Made by a program: the position numbers and the translations under genes. 64,000 nucleotides of DNA from DASXRU01 sp033856235. GTDB lineage: Bacteria; Acidobacteriota; Blastocatellia; Pyrinomonadales; Pyrinomonadaceae. Positions within the stretch are counted from its first letter, which is position 1, and every line of letters begins with the position of its first letter. The notes beneath the pieces were generated by a model. That model searched no databases. It saw nothing but the letters and a program-made list of their open reading frames with translations, and had not been told where the DNA came from. Below are positions 51,477 to 61,156 of the stretch, piece after piece. The stretch is from contig JAWVFI010000088.1 in assembly GCA_033856235.1 (NCBI GenBank), positions 23,372-87,371 on the forward strand. Direction: 5' to 3'.

Positions 51477-54400
51477 TTAGAAAAGGAGCTTGATCCCAAA
51501 TTGCATGATGCGCGGATCGCGGAAAGTCGTCACCTGGCCAAAGGTAGCGGCGTTTCGCGCCGTGCTCAAGCTTCTAAAGTTGGTGTGGTTGAAAACGTTG
51601 TAAGTCTCAGCGCGAAGTTGGAGTTTGACACTCTCGCTGAACTTCAAGATCTTCGTCATCGTGAAATCCACCTTCTTGGTTGGTGGCCCGTCAACCGCGC
51701 CGCGGGGAGCATTGCCGGGAACGTTAGCAATCCCGGTGGCATTCTGCGGAGCAAAGCAAGCAGTGTTGAACCACTGGTCGATTGAGCGCGCGGCGCCTTG
51801 GTTAGGGTCGCACAACAGCAGGGGACGGCCCCCGGCGATCGTCACGGGGATGAAGCCGATCCCGGCCGGGTCATAGGTAGCGCTGGTGACAGTGAAAGGC
51901 AGCCCGGTTTGGTAAGTCGCGATTCCGGAAGCTTGCCAACCACCCAGGATTTTCCCGATGAAATTGTGCTGGCTGCGATACCAGGGCAATTCGTAAACGT
52001 AGTTCATGGTCAATACGTGACGGCGATCCATCAGCGCTCGGCCGTATTCCGCCCGGATGTTGGTGCTGTCCTGCGGCGCCGTGCTAACCGTGGAAGTTTG
52101 GTTATCGGTCAGGTTATGCGCCCACGTGTAAGCCAAATTGAACTGCGAAGCTCCGGTGAAACGCCGCTGGGCGAAGACCTGCATTGAGTGATAGTTTGAA
52201 TTGAACCGCGGCTCAAGGAAGTTCAGACCGCGATAGCCACGATACGGGCGAATCTGATCGATGATCGCCGGGGTTGCGGTGAACGCTGTTCCTGCCGTCT
52301 GGCAAGCAGCGGTTACCACTCCCGGTGTTTGCAGAGTGTTAGCACCAGAAGCGCATTGCGATGCGACCGCCTGCCCCGCACGCAGATCGTTCTCTTCGAA
52401 GAAGCCGATGAGGTGCGTTCCTTTCGAACCATAATATCCGACCGTTACTACAGTCTTCTTGCCAAACTGATGCTGCACGTCCGCCGACCAATGTTGCATG
52501 TAAGGCGTATCGAAGTCCGCCTGGATGCTGCGACCTATCACAGGCGCCGTTGCCGACGCGACCACTGAGAGGCTCGCGGGAACCGGGTTGTCGAGGGTGG
52601 TAATAGTGGCCGTCTTCGTCTCCTGATAAGGAGGGTTGTTGGCGAGTAGTTCGACCGTACTCAGCGGGAACTGGTCATGATAAATGCCATAACCCATACG
52701 CAGGACTGTGGTTCCCTTTTTGAAAGGATCCCAGGCCACGCCGACCCTCGGCGCGTAATCGTGCTTCGATACCTGATAGACATACTTGCCCCACGGCGAA
52801 GCAATCGGAGTGCAGTTGAATGCGGCCGGGCCAGTAGTGTAATTCTGAGCATTCACTATCAGGCCGTTACAGAAGTTTCCGGTCCCGGCGACCCGGTTTC
52901 CGGCTCCGGTTACCTGCGGCGCCTGGGCCGGATTCCACAAGCTGGGAACGAAGTTAGATAACAATCCATTCTTGTCCCAAGCCGGGCCAAAATATGAATA
53001 ACGAACGCCAAGATTCAAAGTGAGATTGGGGCGGAGCTTCCAGTCATCCTGCGCAAACCACTCAAGGTTTTGCTGGCGCAGATCCACTTTGGTGTCGAGC
53101 TTTGTTTGGGTGAAGGTGACGTTGTTCCCCTGCAGGAAGTTGGCCCAACTCTGATAGAGATTATTCACCGTTGTATTCGGCGTAGTTGCCGCGCGCACGC
53201 TGGCTGCCGTAATGGACGGTATGGTGTTGTTGAAAGCACTGAACGATCCCTGGTTGGTTCCGGAAAGAGCGTTCTCGTTCTTGCGGGCCTTCGAATAAAT
53301 CGCGCCAAACTTCATCGTGTGATTTTCGTGAACCCACGCCACACTCCCGCTCATGTTCTTCTTCCAGGAAAAGTTGTCGTAGTTGCTAAACCCTGTCAGC
53401 GGGCTGAACCCCAGGACAGTCAGCGCGGGGACCACATCGCGGACTACGGTGTAGGGTAACGGAACCGAAATGCTTGAGACGTCCCTCGAAATCAGACCGA
53501 TGGTGTTCGTAAAGATGGCGCCAAAGCCATAGGCGTAGCGACCTTCAATAATCACACTCGGACTGGCGATATAAGTGGCTTGGAGGGTATGTGCCTTACC
53601 TGGCGAATTCGACACCATCCGGTTGACGAAGGGAAGGTTCGAGCGGCCGCCAATCGATCCATCAGCATCGATCGTGGGGATCTTATCGTTCTGAAACCGG
53701 TAAAAGGCGCTGAAGTTGCTGGTAAAGTTATGGTCAATCTTGATGATTTCCTGACGGAACTTGGCGATGTTCAAAGTCGGATATTCAAGGTTCAGAGTGG
53801 CCGGGTTAGTGGGACCAGGGATCTTGTTCCAGATCTGACTGACATATTGTTGGGCCACTCCACTTAAAGGCACGACTGAACCAATTGGCGTTCCCGCTGG
53901 GAGCACCGACGTGCAGGTAGTGGAACTTGACGCACTGAGGCAGATATCGACCGGGAAAATTCCCGCCTTCATTGCCGCGGTGGGCACCGCGCCCGGATTA
54001 CTGTTGGAGGCGGTCAGCGTGGGGAAGCGAGTGTCGCGCCGCTGCTCTTCCGAGAAGAAAAAGAACGTTCGTTTGAGCTTTCTGGCGATGGGGCCATTCC
54101 CTTCGCCGAAATTCCAGAAGTAAATCGGACCCCCGATAGTAAAGCCATAGTTGTTGTAGCGAAACGGTCTTTTCTTGGCGCGGCCCTGGCTGTCTCGGCC
54201 AGCCGAAGCCGATCGGTTGGTGGCGAAGTCGTTAGCGTTGAAGGCCTCATTGCGGATAAATTCAAAAGCGCTGCCGTGGAATTTCTCACCACCCGAACGA
54301 GTAACGACGTTGACCTGTCCGCCACCACTGCGGCCGGCTTCGGCGGACCAGAGGCTGCGCAGTAACTTAAACTCGCCGATAGAGTCAACGCTTGGATAAG

Positions 54401-55067
54401 CCTGAATAGTTAAGTTTGAGCCACGGTCAGTCACATCCGCGCCATCAACGGTAAAGGTGTTTTGCGTCGTTCGCGCGCCATTGACGGCGATCAGGGTCCG
54501 ATTAACCACCTGCGTCTCAGGATTGTTGGTTCCGGTAAATACCAGATCGTCTAAATCATTACTGACACCCGGAGCCAGGGTTACAAGGGAAACAAAGTTA
54601 CGATTGTTAAGCGAGAGTTCCCGCACCTGGTCGCCATTGATGGTGGTTGAGACAGTAGGAGTCGTCGCCTCAACCGAGACCTGTGAGGCGTCCACAGTGA
54701 CCACTTCGCTAATGTTGCCAGCTTCCAGCGAGACGTTAACAGGGTGGTGCTCTCCGACATCCAATTTGACGCGGCTCTCCAGATGCTTCTTGAAGTTAGG
54801 GGCCTCAATAGCTACGTCGTAAAAGCCGGAAATAAGGTTTGAGGCTGAGTATTCGCCGCTGTCGTTTGTTTGCATCGTCCGCACTACGAGCTTCTTGTCA
54901 GCATCGGTGAGGGTGACGGTCGCTCCTTGAACCGCGGCGCCGCTCGCATCTCTCACAGTTCCCAGAATAGTGCCGGTTACCTCCTGGGCTGAGACAACGA
55001 CACTCAGGCTTAGCAAGAAAGCGGTCAGAGACAGAAGTCGGAGCGCGATGCGGAGATGGTGCTTCAT
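51477..55067 (-). CDS. Oar-like TonB-dependent outer-membrane receptor
   Basis: The 1196-residue protein has a signal peptide ('LSLTAFLLSLSVVVSAQ') and an AGAGGA ribosome binding site. Residues about 30-115 are a carboxypeptidase-regulatory-like domain ('GTILGTVRDASGAAVQGATV'). A plug domain follows (about 120-240; 'TQNTFTVDGADVTDRGSN', 'EAGRSGGGQVNVVTRSG') and then a large barrel ending in 'RIMQFGIKLLF' with the C-terminal aromatic residue of outer-membrane proteins. No TonB box is obvious. Such proteins are numerous in acidobacteria and probably import large or bound nutrients such as glycans or siderophores. A conserved 60-bp element upstream is shared with the second receptor. Confidence 0.9.
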   Translation of the reverse strand: MKHHLRIALRLLSLTAFLLSLSVVVSAQEVTGTILGTVRDASGAAVQGATVTLTDADKKLVVRTMQTNDSGEYSASNLISGFYDVAIEAPNFKKHLESRVKLDVGEHHPVNVSLEAGNISEVVTVDASQVSVEATTPTVSTTINGDQVRELSLNNRNFVSLVTLAPGVSNDLDDLVFTGTNNPETQVVNRTLIAVNGARTTQNTFTVDGADVTDRGSNLTIQAYPSVDSIGEFKLLRSLWSAEAGRSGGGQVNVVTRSGGEKFHGSAFEFIRNEAFNANDFATNRSASAGRDSQGRAKKRPFRYNNYGFTIGGPIYFWNFGEGNGPIARKLKRTFFFFSEEQRRDTRFPTLTASNSNPGAVPTAAMKAGIFPVDICLSASSSTTCTSVLPAGTPIGSVVPLSGVAQQYVSQIWNKIPGPTNPATLNLEYPTLNIAKFRQEIIKIDHNFTSNFSAFYRFQNDKIPTIDADGSIGGRSNLPFVNRMVSNSPGKAHTLQATYIASPSVIIEGRYAYGFGAIFTNTIGLISRDVSSISVPLPYTVVRDVVPALTVLGFSPLTGFSNYDNFSWKKNMSGSVAWVHENHTMKFGAIYSKARKNENALSGTNQGSFSAFNNTIPSITAASVRAATTPNTTVNNLYQSWANFLQGNNVTFTQTKLDTKVDLRQQNLEWFAQDDWKLRPNLTLNLGVRYSYFGPAWDKNGLLSNFVPSLWNPAQAPQVTGAGNRVAGTGNFCNGLIVNAQNYTTGPAAFNCTPIASPWGKYVYQVSKHDYAPRVGVAWDPFKKGTTVLRMGYGIYHDQFPLSTVELLANNPPYQETKTATITTLDNPVPASLSVVASATAPVIGRSIQADFDTPYMQHWSADVQHQFGKKTVVTVGYYGSKGTHLIGFFEENDLRAGQAVASQCASGANTLQTPGVVTAACQTAGTAFTATPAIIDQIRPYRGYRGLNFLEPRFNSNYHSMQVFAQRRFTGASQFNLAYTWAHNLTDNQTSTVSTAPQDSTNIRAEYGRALMDRRHVLTMNYVYELPWYRSQHNFIGKILGGWQASGIATYQTGLPFTVTSATYDPAGIGFIPVTIAGGRPLLLCDPNQGAARSIDQWFNTACFAPQNATGIANVPGNAPRGAVDGPPTKKVDFTMTKILKFSESVKLQLRAETYNVFNHTNFRSLSTARNAATFGQVTTFRDPRIMQFGIKLLF

Positions 55068-55308
55068 AGGGGTGTCCTCTCGTTACTCAAAAAATGGAAA
55101 GCTGGTAGTCAATAGATTGCAGGAAATGCAACGAATGCCGAATGCAGAAGTAAGCTTATACACCTACGCAGGCGTATCTCACAAGGGTTTTGTTTCCGCC
55201 GCGCCGGCAAAGAGTCAACGGCAAGACCCGTATCCCGAAGGCGGTCCTGGGAATGTGTTGGTAGCGCGTCGAAGGAAACCGGACGCCTGCGAGCTCACTT
55301 GAACGGCG

Positions 55309-55368
55309 ACATTATACGGACTCTGCGAAATAAAGAAAGCTAAAGATTCTTATTGTAAGGATAAACAG
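55309..55368 (-). promoter_or_regulatory. Conserved upstream element with TATAAT, receptor 1
   Basis: On the minus strand the segment reads AAGAATCTTTAGCTTTCTTT, then a TATAAT -10 box in CGTATAATG. It matches 60181-60240, upstream of the second receptor, over about 60 bp with gaps of divergence. It lies about 240 bp before the receptor start. Confidence 0.55.
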
Positions 55369-55532
55369 CGCTGATGCCGCGGCCGTGAGGTTCTCGAGAT
55401 ACACCTGTGTCGATAGTTGAGACTTCACGGCCCACAGGTGTTCGGAGTTCAAACTTTAGTTTGGCCGGTAGCACTGAAGTTTTCTTGACTCCACCACCAC
55501 TATTCTGTGTAATTGCGCGAATGGAGTTCGAA

Positions 55533-56549
55533 ATGCCACTGCGCAACCACAGCGTCAAGGCCCTTTGTCTTGTTGGCGCCCTTCTTTTCTTGTTTGTTCA
55601 GGCTCAGGGGCAATTTCCAACTCTACCGGCAAGCACCATCACGGGATATGTATTCAACTCCGAACGGCGGCCCATTGCCCAAGTGCAGGTTGAACTCATA
55701 GGCGATGTCGATGGCATCCTCCAACGGATGAGAACCGACGACTCCGGGCGATATCTGTTCAGAGGGGTGACCCAGGGAAGATTCCAAATAAGAGTCCGGC
55801 CCCTTGGCACAATTTACGAAGAACAAACCCAGGATGTCGAACTAGCCGGCATGAGTGCCTCGGGAAGACCAATCCGGGACACTATCCAAAAAGACTTTTA
55901 CCTGAGCCCGATAAAACCCCGTTCTGCTTCGACCGCCGGCGCTATTTTCGTGCAGGAGATACCTGAGGAAGCAAAAGCAGTTTACCAAAGAGCTGTTTCT
56001 GATCTTGATGGCAACAGATTGGAGGCCGGGGTCGCGGAACTGGAAGACGCGGTCAGATTATTTCCCACCTACTACTTAGCCTTAGAACGATTAGGGCTCA
56101 TCTATACCACGCAACAGAAATACGAGAAGGCGGTTGGAGTTTTCGGTAAAGCGGTCGCAGTTAATTCCCGGAGTTTTAATGGCTGGTATGGATTGAGCTG
56201 CGCCTATTATGCTTTAAAACAATCGGACCCGGCGGTTGAAGCGGCTAAGAAAGCCGTCAACCTTAACTCAAGTTCGGATGATGCGTTTCTGATTCTCGGT
56301 CTTTCACTCCGACAGGCGAAAAGATATGAGGAGGCGGAAAAACCACTGAGGCAAGCTGATAAGATTACGAAAGGCCTCTCTCCTGATGTTCATTGGCACT
56401 TGGCTTTGCTTTACGCAAAGAACCTCAACCGTTTCCCGGAAGCTGCCGACGAGCTCGAGCTTTACCTAAAGACCACGCCGGATACTTCTCAAGCCGAGAA
56501 CATTAAGAAGCTAATAAAGAAGTATCGCGAAACTCCTCCTCCTAAGTGA
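55533..56549 (+). CDS. Exported TPR protein with carboxypeptidase-regulatory-like domain
   Basis: About 338 residues from the ATG at 55533 (GGAG 7 nt upstream), giving a signal peptide ('VKALCLVGALLFLFVQAQGQ'). Residues about 30-115 form a beta-sandwich ('STITGYVFNSERRPIAQVQV', 'TDDSGRYLFRGVTQGRFQIR'). A set of TPR repeats follows from about 155 to 325 ('LALERLGLIYTTQQKYEKAV', 'AFLILGLSLRQAKRYEEAEK'). It is divergent from receptor 1 and convergent with receptor 2. It may assist the receptors in the periplasm, as TPR partners do in other SusC-like systems. That is inferred only from position and the shared beta-sandwich domain type. Confidence 0.75.
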   Translation: MPLRNHSVKALCLVGALLFLFVQAQGQFPTLPASTITGYVFNSERRPIAQVQVELIGDVDGILQRMRTDDSGRYLFRGVTQGRFQIRVRPLGTIYEEQTQDVELAGMSASGRPIRDTIQKDFYLSPIKPRSASTAGAIFVQEIPEEAKAVYQRAVSDLDGNRLEAGVAELEDAVRLFPTYYLALERLGLIYTTQQKYEKAVGVFGKAVAVNSRSFNGWYGLSCAYYALKQSDPAVEAAKKAVNLNSSSDDAFLILGLSLRQAKRYEEAEKPLRQADKITKGLSPDVHWHLALLYAKNLNRFPEAADELELYLKTTPDTSQAENIKKLIKKYRETPPPK

Positions 56550-56609
56550 ACCCGCATAAACGTTTTCTAACCAGCCGCCGCACAAGTCAGTGCGCACCTC
56601 GTCCCTGCT

Positions 56610-56672
56610 GTAACGCAAACTATAGTTTGCGCACGGTTTGAATGCCATTCATTCACCGCAAACTGACAGCGA
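56610..56672. repeat. Palindromic GTAACGCAAACT repeat, copy E, degraded right arm
   Basis: The left end GTAACGCAAACTATAGTTTGCGC is intact. The right arm keeps CGCAAACTGACAG but its last bases are mutated (GCGATACC). It lies about 25 kb from the other copies. Confidence 0.65.
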
Positions 56673-56696
56673 TACCCTAACGTGCAAGACAAAAAA

Positions 56697-56722
56697 ACTC
56701 GCCTAAATTGCTTTAGGCGAGT
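56697..56722 (-). terminator. Rho-independent terminator between convergent genes
   Basis: A perfect 11-bp stem ACTCGCCTAAA/TTTAGGCGAGT with the loop TTGC. An A7 run on the plus strand (56691-56697) becomes a T run on the minus strand, so it mainly ends the receptor 2 transcript; TT-CTTG on the other side may serve the plus-strand gene. Confidence 0.9.
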
Positions 56723-56748
56723 TTCTTGTAGTGCAGGTTTCAGATTCC

Positions 56749-59700
56749 TCAGAAGAGGAACCTGAGGCCAAACCGCACCTGCCGGGGAGACTGATACAGG
56801 TACGGCGACTTGTAACGGAGGTCGCTTCGGTCCGGCTGCGAAGCTATCCGAGCCAGGATCGAATTCAACAAGGTTCCACCGGTGTAGCCATTGGCGTACT
56901 GCACATTGCTTAATCCCAGGGCCGCTGCGTTAACCGGCGCGCTGCTGGGATTCATCACTGTGTAAATGGCGGTCACCGTTTTTTGATCGAAAAAGTTCAA
57001 GACGTTGAAATCAAACGCCATGGTGAACCGGTTATCTCCTCCGAACCTATAACGGTGGGTTAGGTTTACATCTGTCTGAGAAAACGTTGGGCTGCGGCCC
57101 AAATCTCCGCGTCCCAGGAATATCTGAGGTGTGACGGTCGAGGCGCCGTAGATGGTGGTGGTTTGCGGTTGCCCCGACGTAATGGTCTGGAAGCCAGATA
57201 TCTCGGTGGAATGAGTTTTGTGTCCCCACCAATCAAAAATATAAGCGCCGAAGATGTTGAATACGTGAGGCCTGTCCGTCTGCAGCCGGCCATTGTCCGG
57301 CTCACCTTTGGCTGTAAATCCGATGAACGGCAAGTCAAAGGCCCGACTTACACCAGGCGCCAAGCGTCCGTCAATCAAATGCGGCTCATCAGAGCTCGCC
57401 AGCCCGGAATAGTTACCGTACAAGCGGCTCAGCGTGTAGTTCGCATTGAAATACCAGTTGTTCGACAAGCGTTTGTCGAGCACAAACTCCAGGCCGTCAT
57501 AACGGCGCTGCGGTCTGGTCGATTTGGTATATCCGAGGGTCTGCAGCGTTTGCAGGTGCAGCCCACTGCCTGGATTGCCAATAATATAAGCTTCGCTGCC
57601 CGCCGCATTGATGATGCCTGCGTCTTCAACCGCTTCATCGACATTCTTATACGTGTAACGGACACGGAAAACGTAATCCCGGCTCAGCTGGCGTTCGCCA
57701 CCAACTGTGAACTCTGTCTGCTGGAAGGGCTTGAGATTCGGATCCACGGCTCCATTAAGAAATGCCGAAGCCCCCGGTTCATTTGCGTTCACGCGCAAGT
57801 TCTTCTGACATCTGCTGCGGGCGCCGGTAGCGATAAAACCCGTCGTGGGACAAATACTTGGTCCGGTGAAACTCCCGACGATATTGGTGATATTAAAGCT
57901 GGTGGCCGTATCACCTGGGAAAAGCTCGAAGTAATCTTCAAGAAAAACGTCGCCCCCGAATAACCCACGCGGCAGAGCGAATTTCACCCGGTCGAAGAAG
58001 CGACCGTAGCTGGCGAAGAGCTTGGTCTTGCCATCGCCGGTAAGGTCGAAGGCAGCTCCAAGCCGGGGAGCAATCTTGTCACCCCAGCCAAAGTTGACCG
58101 CACTGGGATACTGGTTGAACGAAGGCAGGTCTTCCTTCTCGATACGAATACCGAGATTCAAGGTAAGCCGTCTGGTCGGTTGATACTTGTCCTGGATGAA
58201 AAGACCCTGACTGAGATTTGATCCCTGGCCGTTTGTTCCGGTGCGTCGGAAAGTGGCAGAGCCTACCGCTCCCGGCGTAGCAGTTACATTTCCGCCAATC
58301 AGAGTGGTTATTGAAGTTCCGTACGTGTAGGAGATGCGGCCAATGGCATTGTTCCCCGATTGAACGTCATTGAAAATGGTGTATCGCTGATAGCCGCCCT
58401 TGAACTCGTGCCTGCCGCCTGCGTTGAACACGTACGCGCCGGTAAAGTCATACGATTGCCGAATCGAAATGTCTTTCAGCGTAATCGTGTTGGCCCCGGT
58501 GGTAGTGCACGGGAAAGCGACGTTCGGAGTTCCGCAGCTAAAAATCTGCACGCCCTGCGGAATAAAATAATTGCCGTTCTTCTCATTTAGAAAACCCCGG
58601 CTGTAGCGCGCGTCAATTACGAGTTTGCTGGTCGGCGTATAAGTTCCGCCGAGGGTAACCAGATTCGAGGTCTGGCGCCCGCCCTGCTGATCGGTAAAGG
58701 CGTGTCCCGTCAAAGTGCCAATGGTACCGCCGTAATTGGCAGTGGGCACATTGCCAAAACCGAACGCCGCGGATGTGTTATTCGTGAAGCTGGTCGTAGG
58801 AATAGCGCCTTTATCAATGACCGGATTCCAAAGGAACGTGCTGGTAATCCTCAAGTTACTGAAGGGATTCCCGTCAAGGCGTGCAAATGCGTATTCGTAG
58901 GTCCTCTTTCGCTGATACGGTTCATTGGCGATTAATGATCTTTGGGACGCGGGCAGATTTGTATAGTAAGCCGTGTCGGCGGTGGTGTTGAATATCTGCG
59001 GCGTATAGCTGGTAAAAAACCAGAGCCGGTCTTTGATGATCCTTCCGCCCAGGTTGGCGGTGGGGAAATAGTTGGTTCCACCTAACTTGCCCGGAAGGAA
59101 ATACTCCTGGCTTTGCGTGAAATTGTTGTTCGCCACCGAACCGGTGGTGAAACGTGTCAGCAGCTGACGGGCCTTACCGTTAAAACCCGGGTCTTCGAGC
59201 TGCAAACCAAACTCGCCGTGAAAATCATTTCCGCCCCCACGGGTGACGACGCTGACGACCCCGCCGGTCGCGCCACCATAAAGAGCATCGAAGCCGCTCG
59301 ACTTGACCTGAACTTCCTGAACGAGCTGAGTCGGAATGTTGTAAGTCTCGTTCAGGGTTCCAGTGCGATAATTGGTTACTTCCTGGCCATCGATAACGAA
59401 AACGTTTTCGGCACCCGACGCACCGTCAACCGAATACCCCCCGGTGCGACTTTCGGGACGCGTGCCTGGGATGGTCTTGAGCAGACCCGTGAATCCGGTG
59501 CTCTTTGGTGTCAACTCGATCCGCTGGGCATCAATGGTGGTCTGAATAGCATTGTTGGTGGTATCAACCGGCGCCACATCAGTGGAAACAATGTCCACGG
59601 TAGTCACGCTGCTTCCCGGTGTAACGGTTATCGCTAACTGAGTATTTTGTCCGATAGCGACCTTGACGTTTTCGTATCTTGCTTCACCAAATCCGCTCGC

Positions 59701-59994
59701 CGCGGTGGTCACGACATCGTAGGTTCCGGGCGGCACCTGCAGCATACGGAAAAACCCATCTTCATTCGTCGTCGCGTTGCGCTTAAAGGAGCCACCAGTG
59801 CCGGTAGTGGTGGTGCCGCTGGCGGCGGCGCCGGCGCTGGTAATTGTCACAGTGATGTGAGGCACGAGAGCGCCCTGCGGATCCTTTACAGAGCCTTCGA
59901 TGCTACCAGTTGTTTCTTGCCCGAGAGCAAGCGAGCAGGCGGTTAGTACGACTGCGGCAAGAAGTAGGGCCCTTAGGGGAATGAGCTTGTGCAT
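56749..59994 (-). CDS. Oar-like TonB-dependent outer-membrane receptor (second copy)
   Basis: About 1081 residues from the ATG at 59994, chosen for the AAAAGGAG ribosome binding site and the signal peptide ('LRALLLAAVVLTACSLALGQ'); the open frame extends to 60051. The architecture equals that of the first receptor: carboxypeptidase-regulatory-like domain (about 30-120; 'GSIEGSVKDPQGALVPHITV'), plug (about 130-250; 'ENVFVIDGQEVTNYRTG', 'LYGGATGGVVSVVTRGG') and barrel ending 'SPRQVRFGLRFLF'. Sequence similarity to the first copy is limited to the general pattern, so they are old paralogues and probably carry different substrates. Confidence 0.9.
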   Translation of the reverse strand: MHKLIPLRALLLAAVVLTACSLALGQETTGSIEGSVKDPQGALVPHITVTITSAGAAASGTTTTGTGGSFKRNATTNEDGFFRMLQVPPGTYDVVTTAASGFGEARYENVKVAIGQNTQLAITVTPGSSVTTVDIVSTDVAPVDTTNNAIQTTIDAQRIELTPKSTGFTGLLKTIPGTRPESRTGGYSVDGASGAENVFVIDGQEVTNYRTGTLNETYNIPTQLVQEVQVKSSGFDALYGGATGGVVSVVTRGGGNDFHGEFGLQLEDPGFNGKARQLLTRFTTGSVANNNFTQSQEYFLPGKLGGTNYFPTANLGGRIIKDRLWFFTSYTPQIFNTTADTAYYTNLPASQRSLIANEPYQRKRTYEYAFARLDGNPFSNLRITSTFLWNPVIDKGAIPTTSFTNNTSAAFGFGNVPTANYGGTIGTLTGHAFTDQQGGRQTSNLVTLGGTYTPTSKLVIDARYSRGFLNEKNGNYFIPQGVQIFSCGTPNVAFPCTTTGANTITLKDISIRQSYDFTGAYVFNAGGRHEFKGGYQRYTIFNDVQSGNNAIGRISYTYGTSITTLIGGNVTATPGAVGSATFRRTGTNGQGSNLSQGLFIQDKYQPTRRLTLNLGIRIEKEDLPSFNQYPSAVNFGWGDKIAPRLGAAFDLTGDGKTKLFASYGRFFDRVKFALPRGLFGGDVFLEDYFELFPGDTATSFNITNIVGSFTGPSICPTTGFIATGARSRCQKNLRVNANEPGASAFLNGAVDPNLKPFQQTEFTVGGERQLSRDYVFRVRYTYKNVDEAVEDAGIINAAGSEAYIIGNPGSGLHLQTLQTLGYTKSTRPQRRYDGLEFVLDKRLSNNWYFNANYTLSRLYGNYSGLASSDEPHLIDGRLAPGVSRAFDLPFIGFTAKGEPDNGRLQTDRPHVFNIFGAYIFDWWGHKTHSTEISGFQTITSGQPQTTTIYGASTVTPQIFLGRGDLGRSPTFSQTDVNLTHRYRFGGDNRFTMAFDFNVLNFFDQKTVTAIYTVMNPSSAPVNAAALGLSNVQYANGYTGGTLLNSILARIASQPDRSDLRYKSPYLYQSPRQVRFGLRFLF

Positions 59995-60180
59995 GGAGAC
60001 TCCTTTTTTGGAAGCAGACTGGATAAACGAAGGATAGACTTGATAGCCCAAAGTCGTCCCTCATGGTGACCGGAGGTTCGAAATGACTGGCCTGAAAACG
60101 CTGGCCACCCATTTAAGCACTAGGTTTGTCTTGATCGGCAGCCCAGGAATCTGGACGCCCCGCTGGCTCTGAAAACGGCC

Positions 60181-60240
60181 GCATTATACGACCGTTCCTA
60201 AATAAGGAAAGCTAAAGATTCTTATCGTTGGGATAACGAT
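60181..60240 (-). promoter_or_regulatory. Conserved upstream element with TATAAT, receptor 2
   Basis: Minus strand: AAGAATCTTTAGCTTTCCTT, then TATAAT in CGTATAATG, as in the element at 55309-55368. It lies about 190-250 bp before the receptor ATG. Identity of position and of the -10 box supports a shared promoter type. Confidence 0.55.
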
Positions 60241-60332
60241 TACTGATATCACATTTAGAGAGGCCCTGGCTGGAAACCAAGTTTCGGAGGGCTTCCGCTT
60301 AGTCTCTAAGACCTGCGCATCCCGTCACAACG

Positions 60333-61058
60333 TTAAGCTGTGGCCACGTTACAGTCGGCAGCTTCGGACAAGTATGCATCGGCAACGCCATCAAGAAATC
60401 CCCACAGGGCTTTCGCCCCGTCACCGGCAGCCGCAATTGCAGCAGCCTGCGCCGAGTTTGTATCACACTCTTCGCAGAGAATTCGCAGCGCTACGTCCTT
60501 ATGTAACAGGTCTATCGTCTCGTGGACGCGGAAGAACGAAACCGCCCGCTCGTCTGTGATTTGATAGAAACTCTTCAAGCCTTTGCGTTTGGTCCGGGCC
60601 ACTTCCGGAATCTGAGATTCGTAGGCGTAGAGCGCGGCCAGGCCTTGACGATAATCAGGATCCTGCGTCAGCGCTTTCAGACTGGCAACTGATTCCCTCG
60701 TAGCGGGCAACAATTCGGCTTCCGCGACATCTTCGCGATTCGCCCCCAGTCCTTCGGCAAAGCGCAGCCAGAGTTCCGGATGGTTCTCGGCACCACGCTC
60801 TTCTTCAATCAGGTTCTCGAGCAGTTCCTGCCGGATCGGGAGGTTATCGCAATGCGAATGGATGGCGCTGACGTAGGCCGGGAACGCGCTGACATGCGCG
60901 TAATATTGCTTGGCATACTCCGCCAGAATCGACTGGTTCAGACGTCCTTCGCTCCAAGCCTGGTAGAAAGGATGCTTGAGCATCGAGTATTGCATTACCG
61001 CTTCGATCATTTTGTTTTCGAAGTGACGGCGATCCAGACGTTCGTTTCCGTTGTTCAT
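60333..61058 (-). CDS. CADD/PqqC-like haem-oxygenase-fold protein
   Basis: The 241-residue all-helical protein matches the CADD group: 'KHPFYQAWSEGRLN', 'AEYAKQYYAHVSAFPAYVSA', 'LENLIEEERGAENHPELW' (metal-binding Glu and His) and 'YAYESQIPEVARTKRKGL', 'FFRVHETIDLLHK'. Chlamydial CADD is a self-sacrificing di-metal oxygenase that makes para-aminobenzoate for folate from one of its own tyrosines. Relatives are listed as putative folate-metabolism proteins. No pabA, pabB or pabC is visible nearby. The PqqC function is less likely because no pqq genes are present. Confidence 0.82.
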   Translation of the reverse strand: MNNGNERLDRRHFENKMIEAVMQYSMLKHPFYQAWSEGRLNQSILAEYAKQYYAHVSAFPAYVSAIHSHCDNLPIRQELLENLIEEERGAENHPELWLRFAEGLGANREDVAEAELLPATRESVASLKALTQDPDYRQGLAALYAYESQIPEVARTKRKGLKSFYQITDERAVSFFRVHETIDLLHKDVALRILCEECDTNSAQAAAIAAAGDGAKALWGFLDGVADAYLSEAADCNVATA

Positions 61059-61156
61059 AAAACCTCCCGGTGATCCTCAACTTAATGTTATGTGGAGAGC
61101 GCGGCGATTATAACCGCTGGTTTGCAGCGTGGCTAGAAAAACTTTCCAGTTTCGAT

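Noticed and set aside
57163..57963. Plus-strand open frame of 266 codons within receptor 2
   Set aside because: It lies wholly inside the TonB receptor barrel coding region and has no ribosome binding site or domain.
60333..61058. pqqC of pyrroloquinoline quinone synthesis
   Set aside because: The fold is the same but the sequence pattern fits CADD better, and no other pqq gene is in the window.
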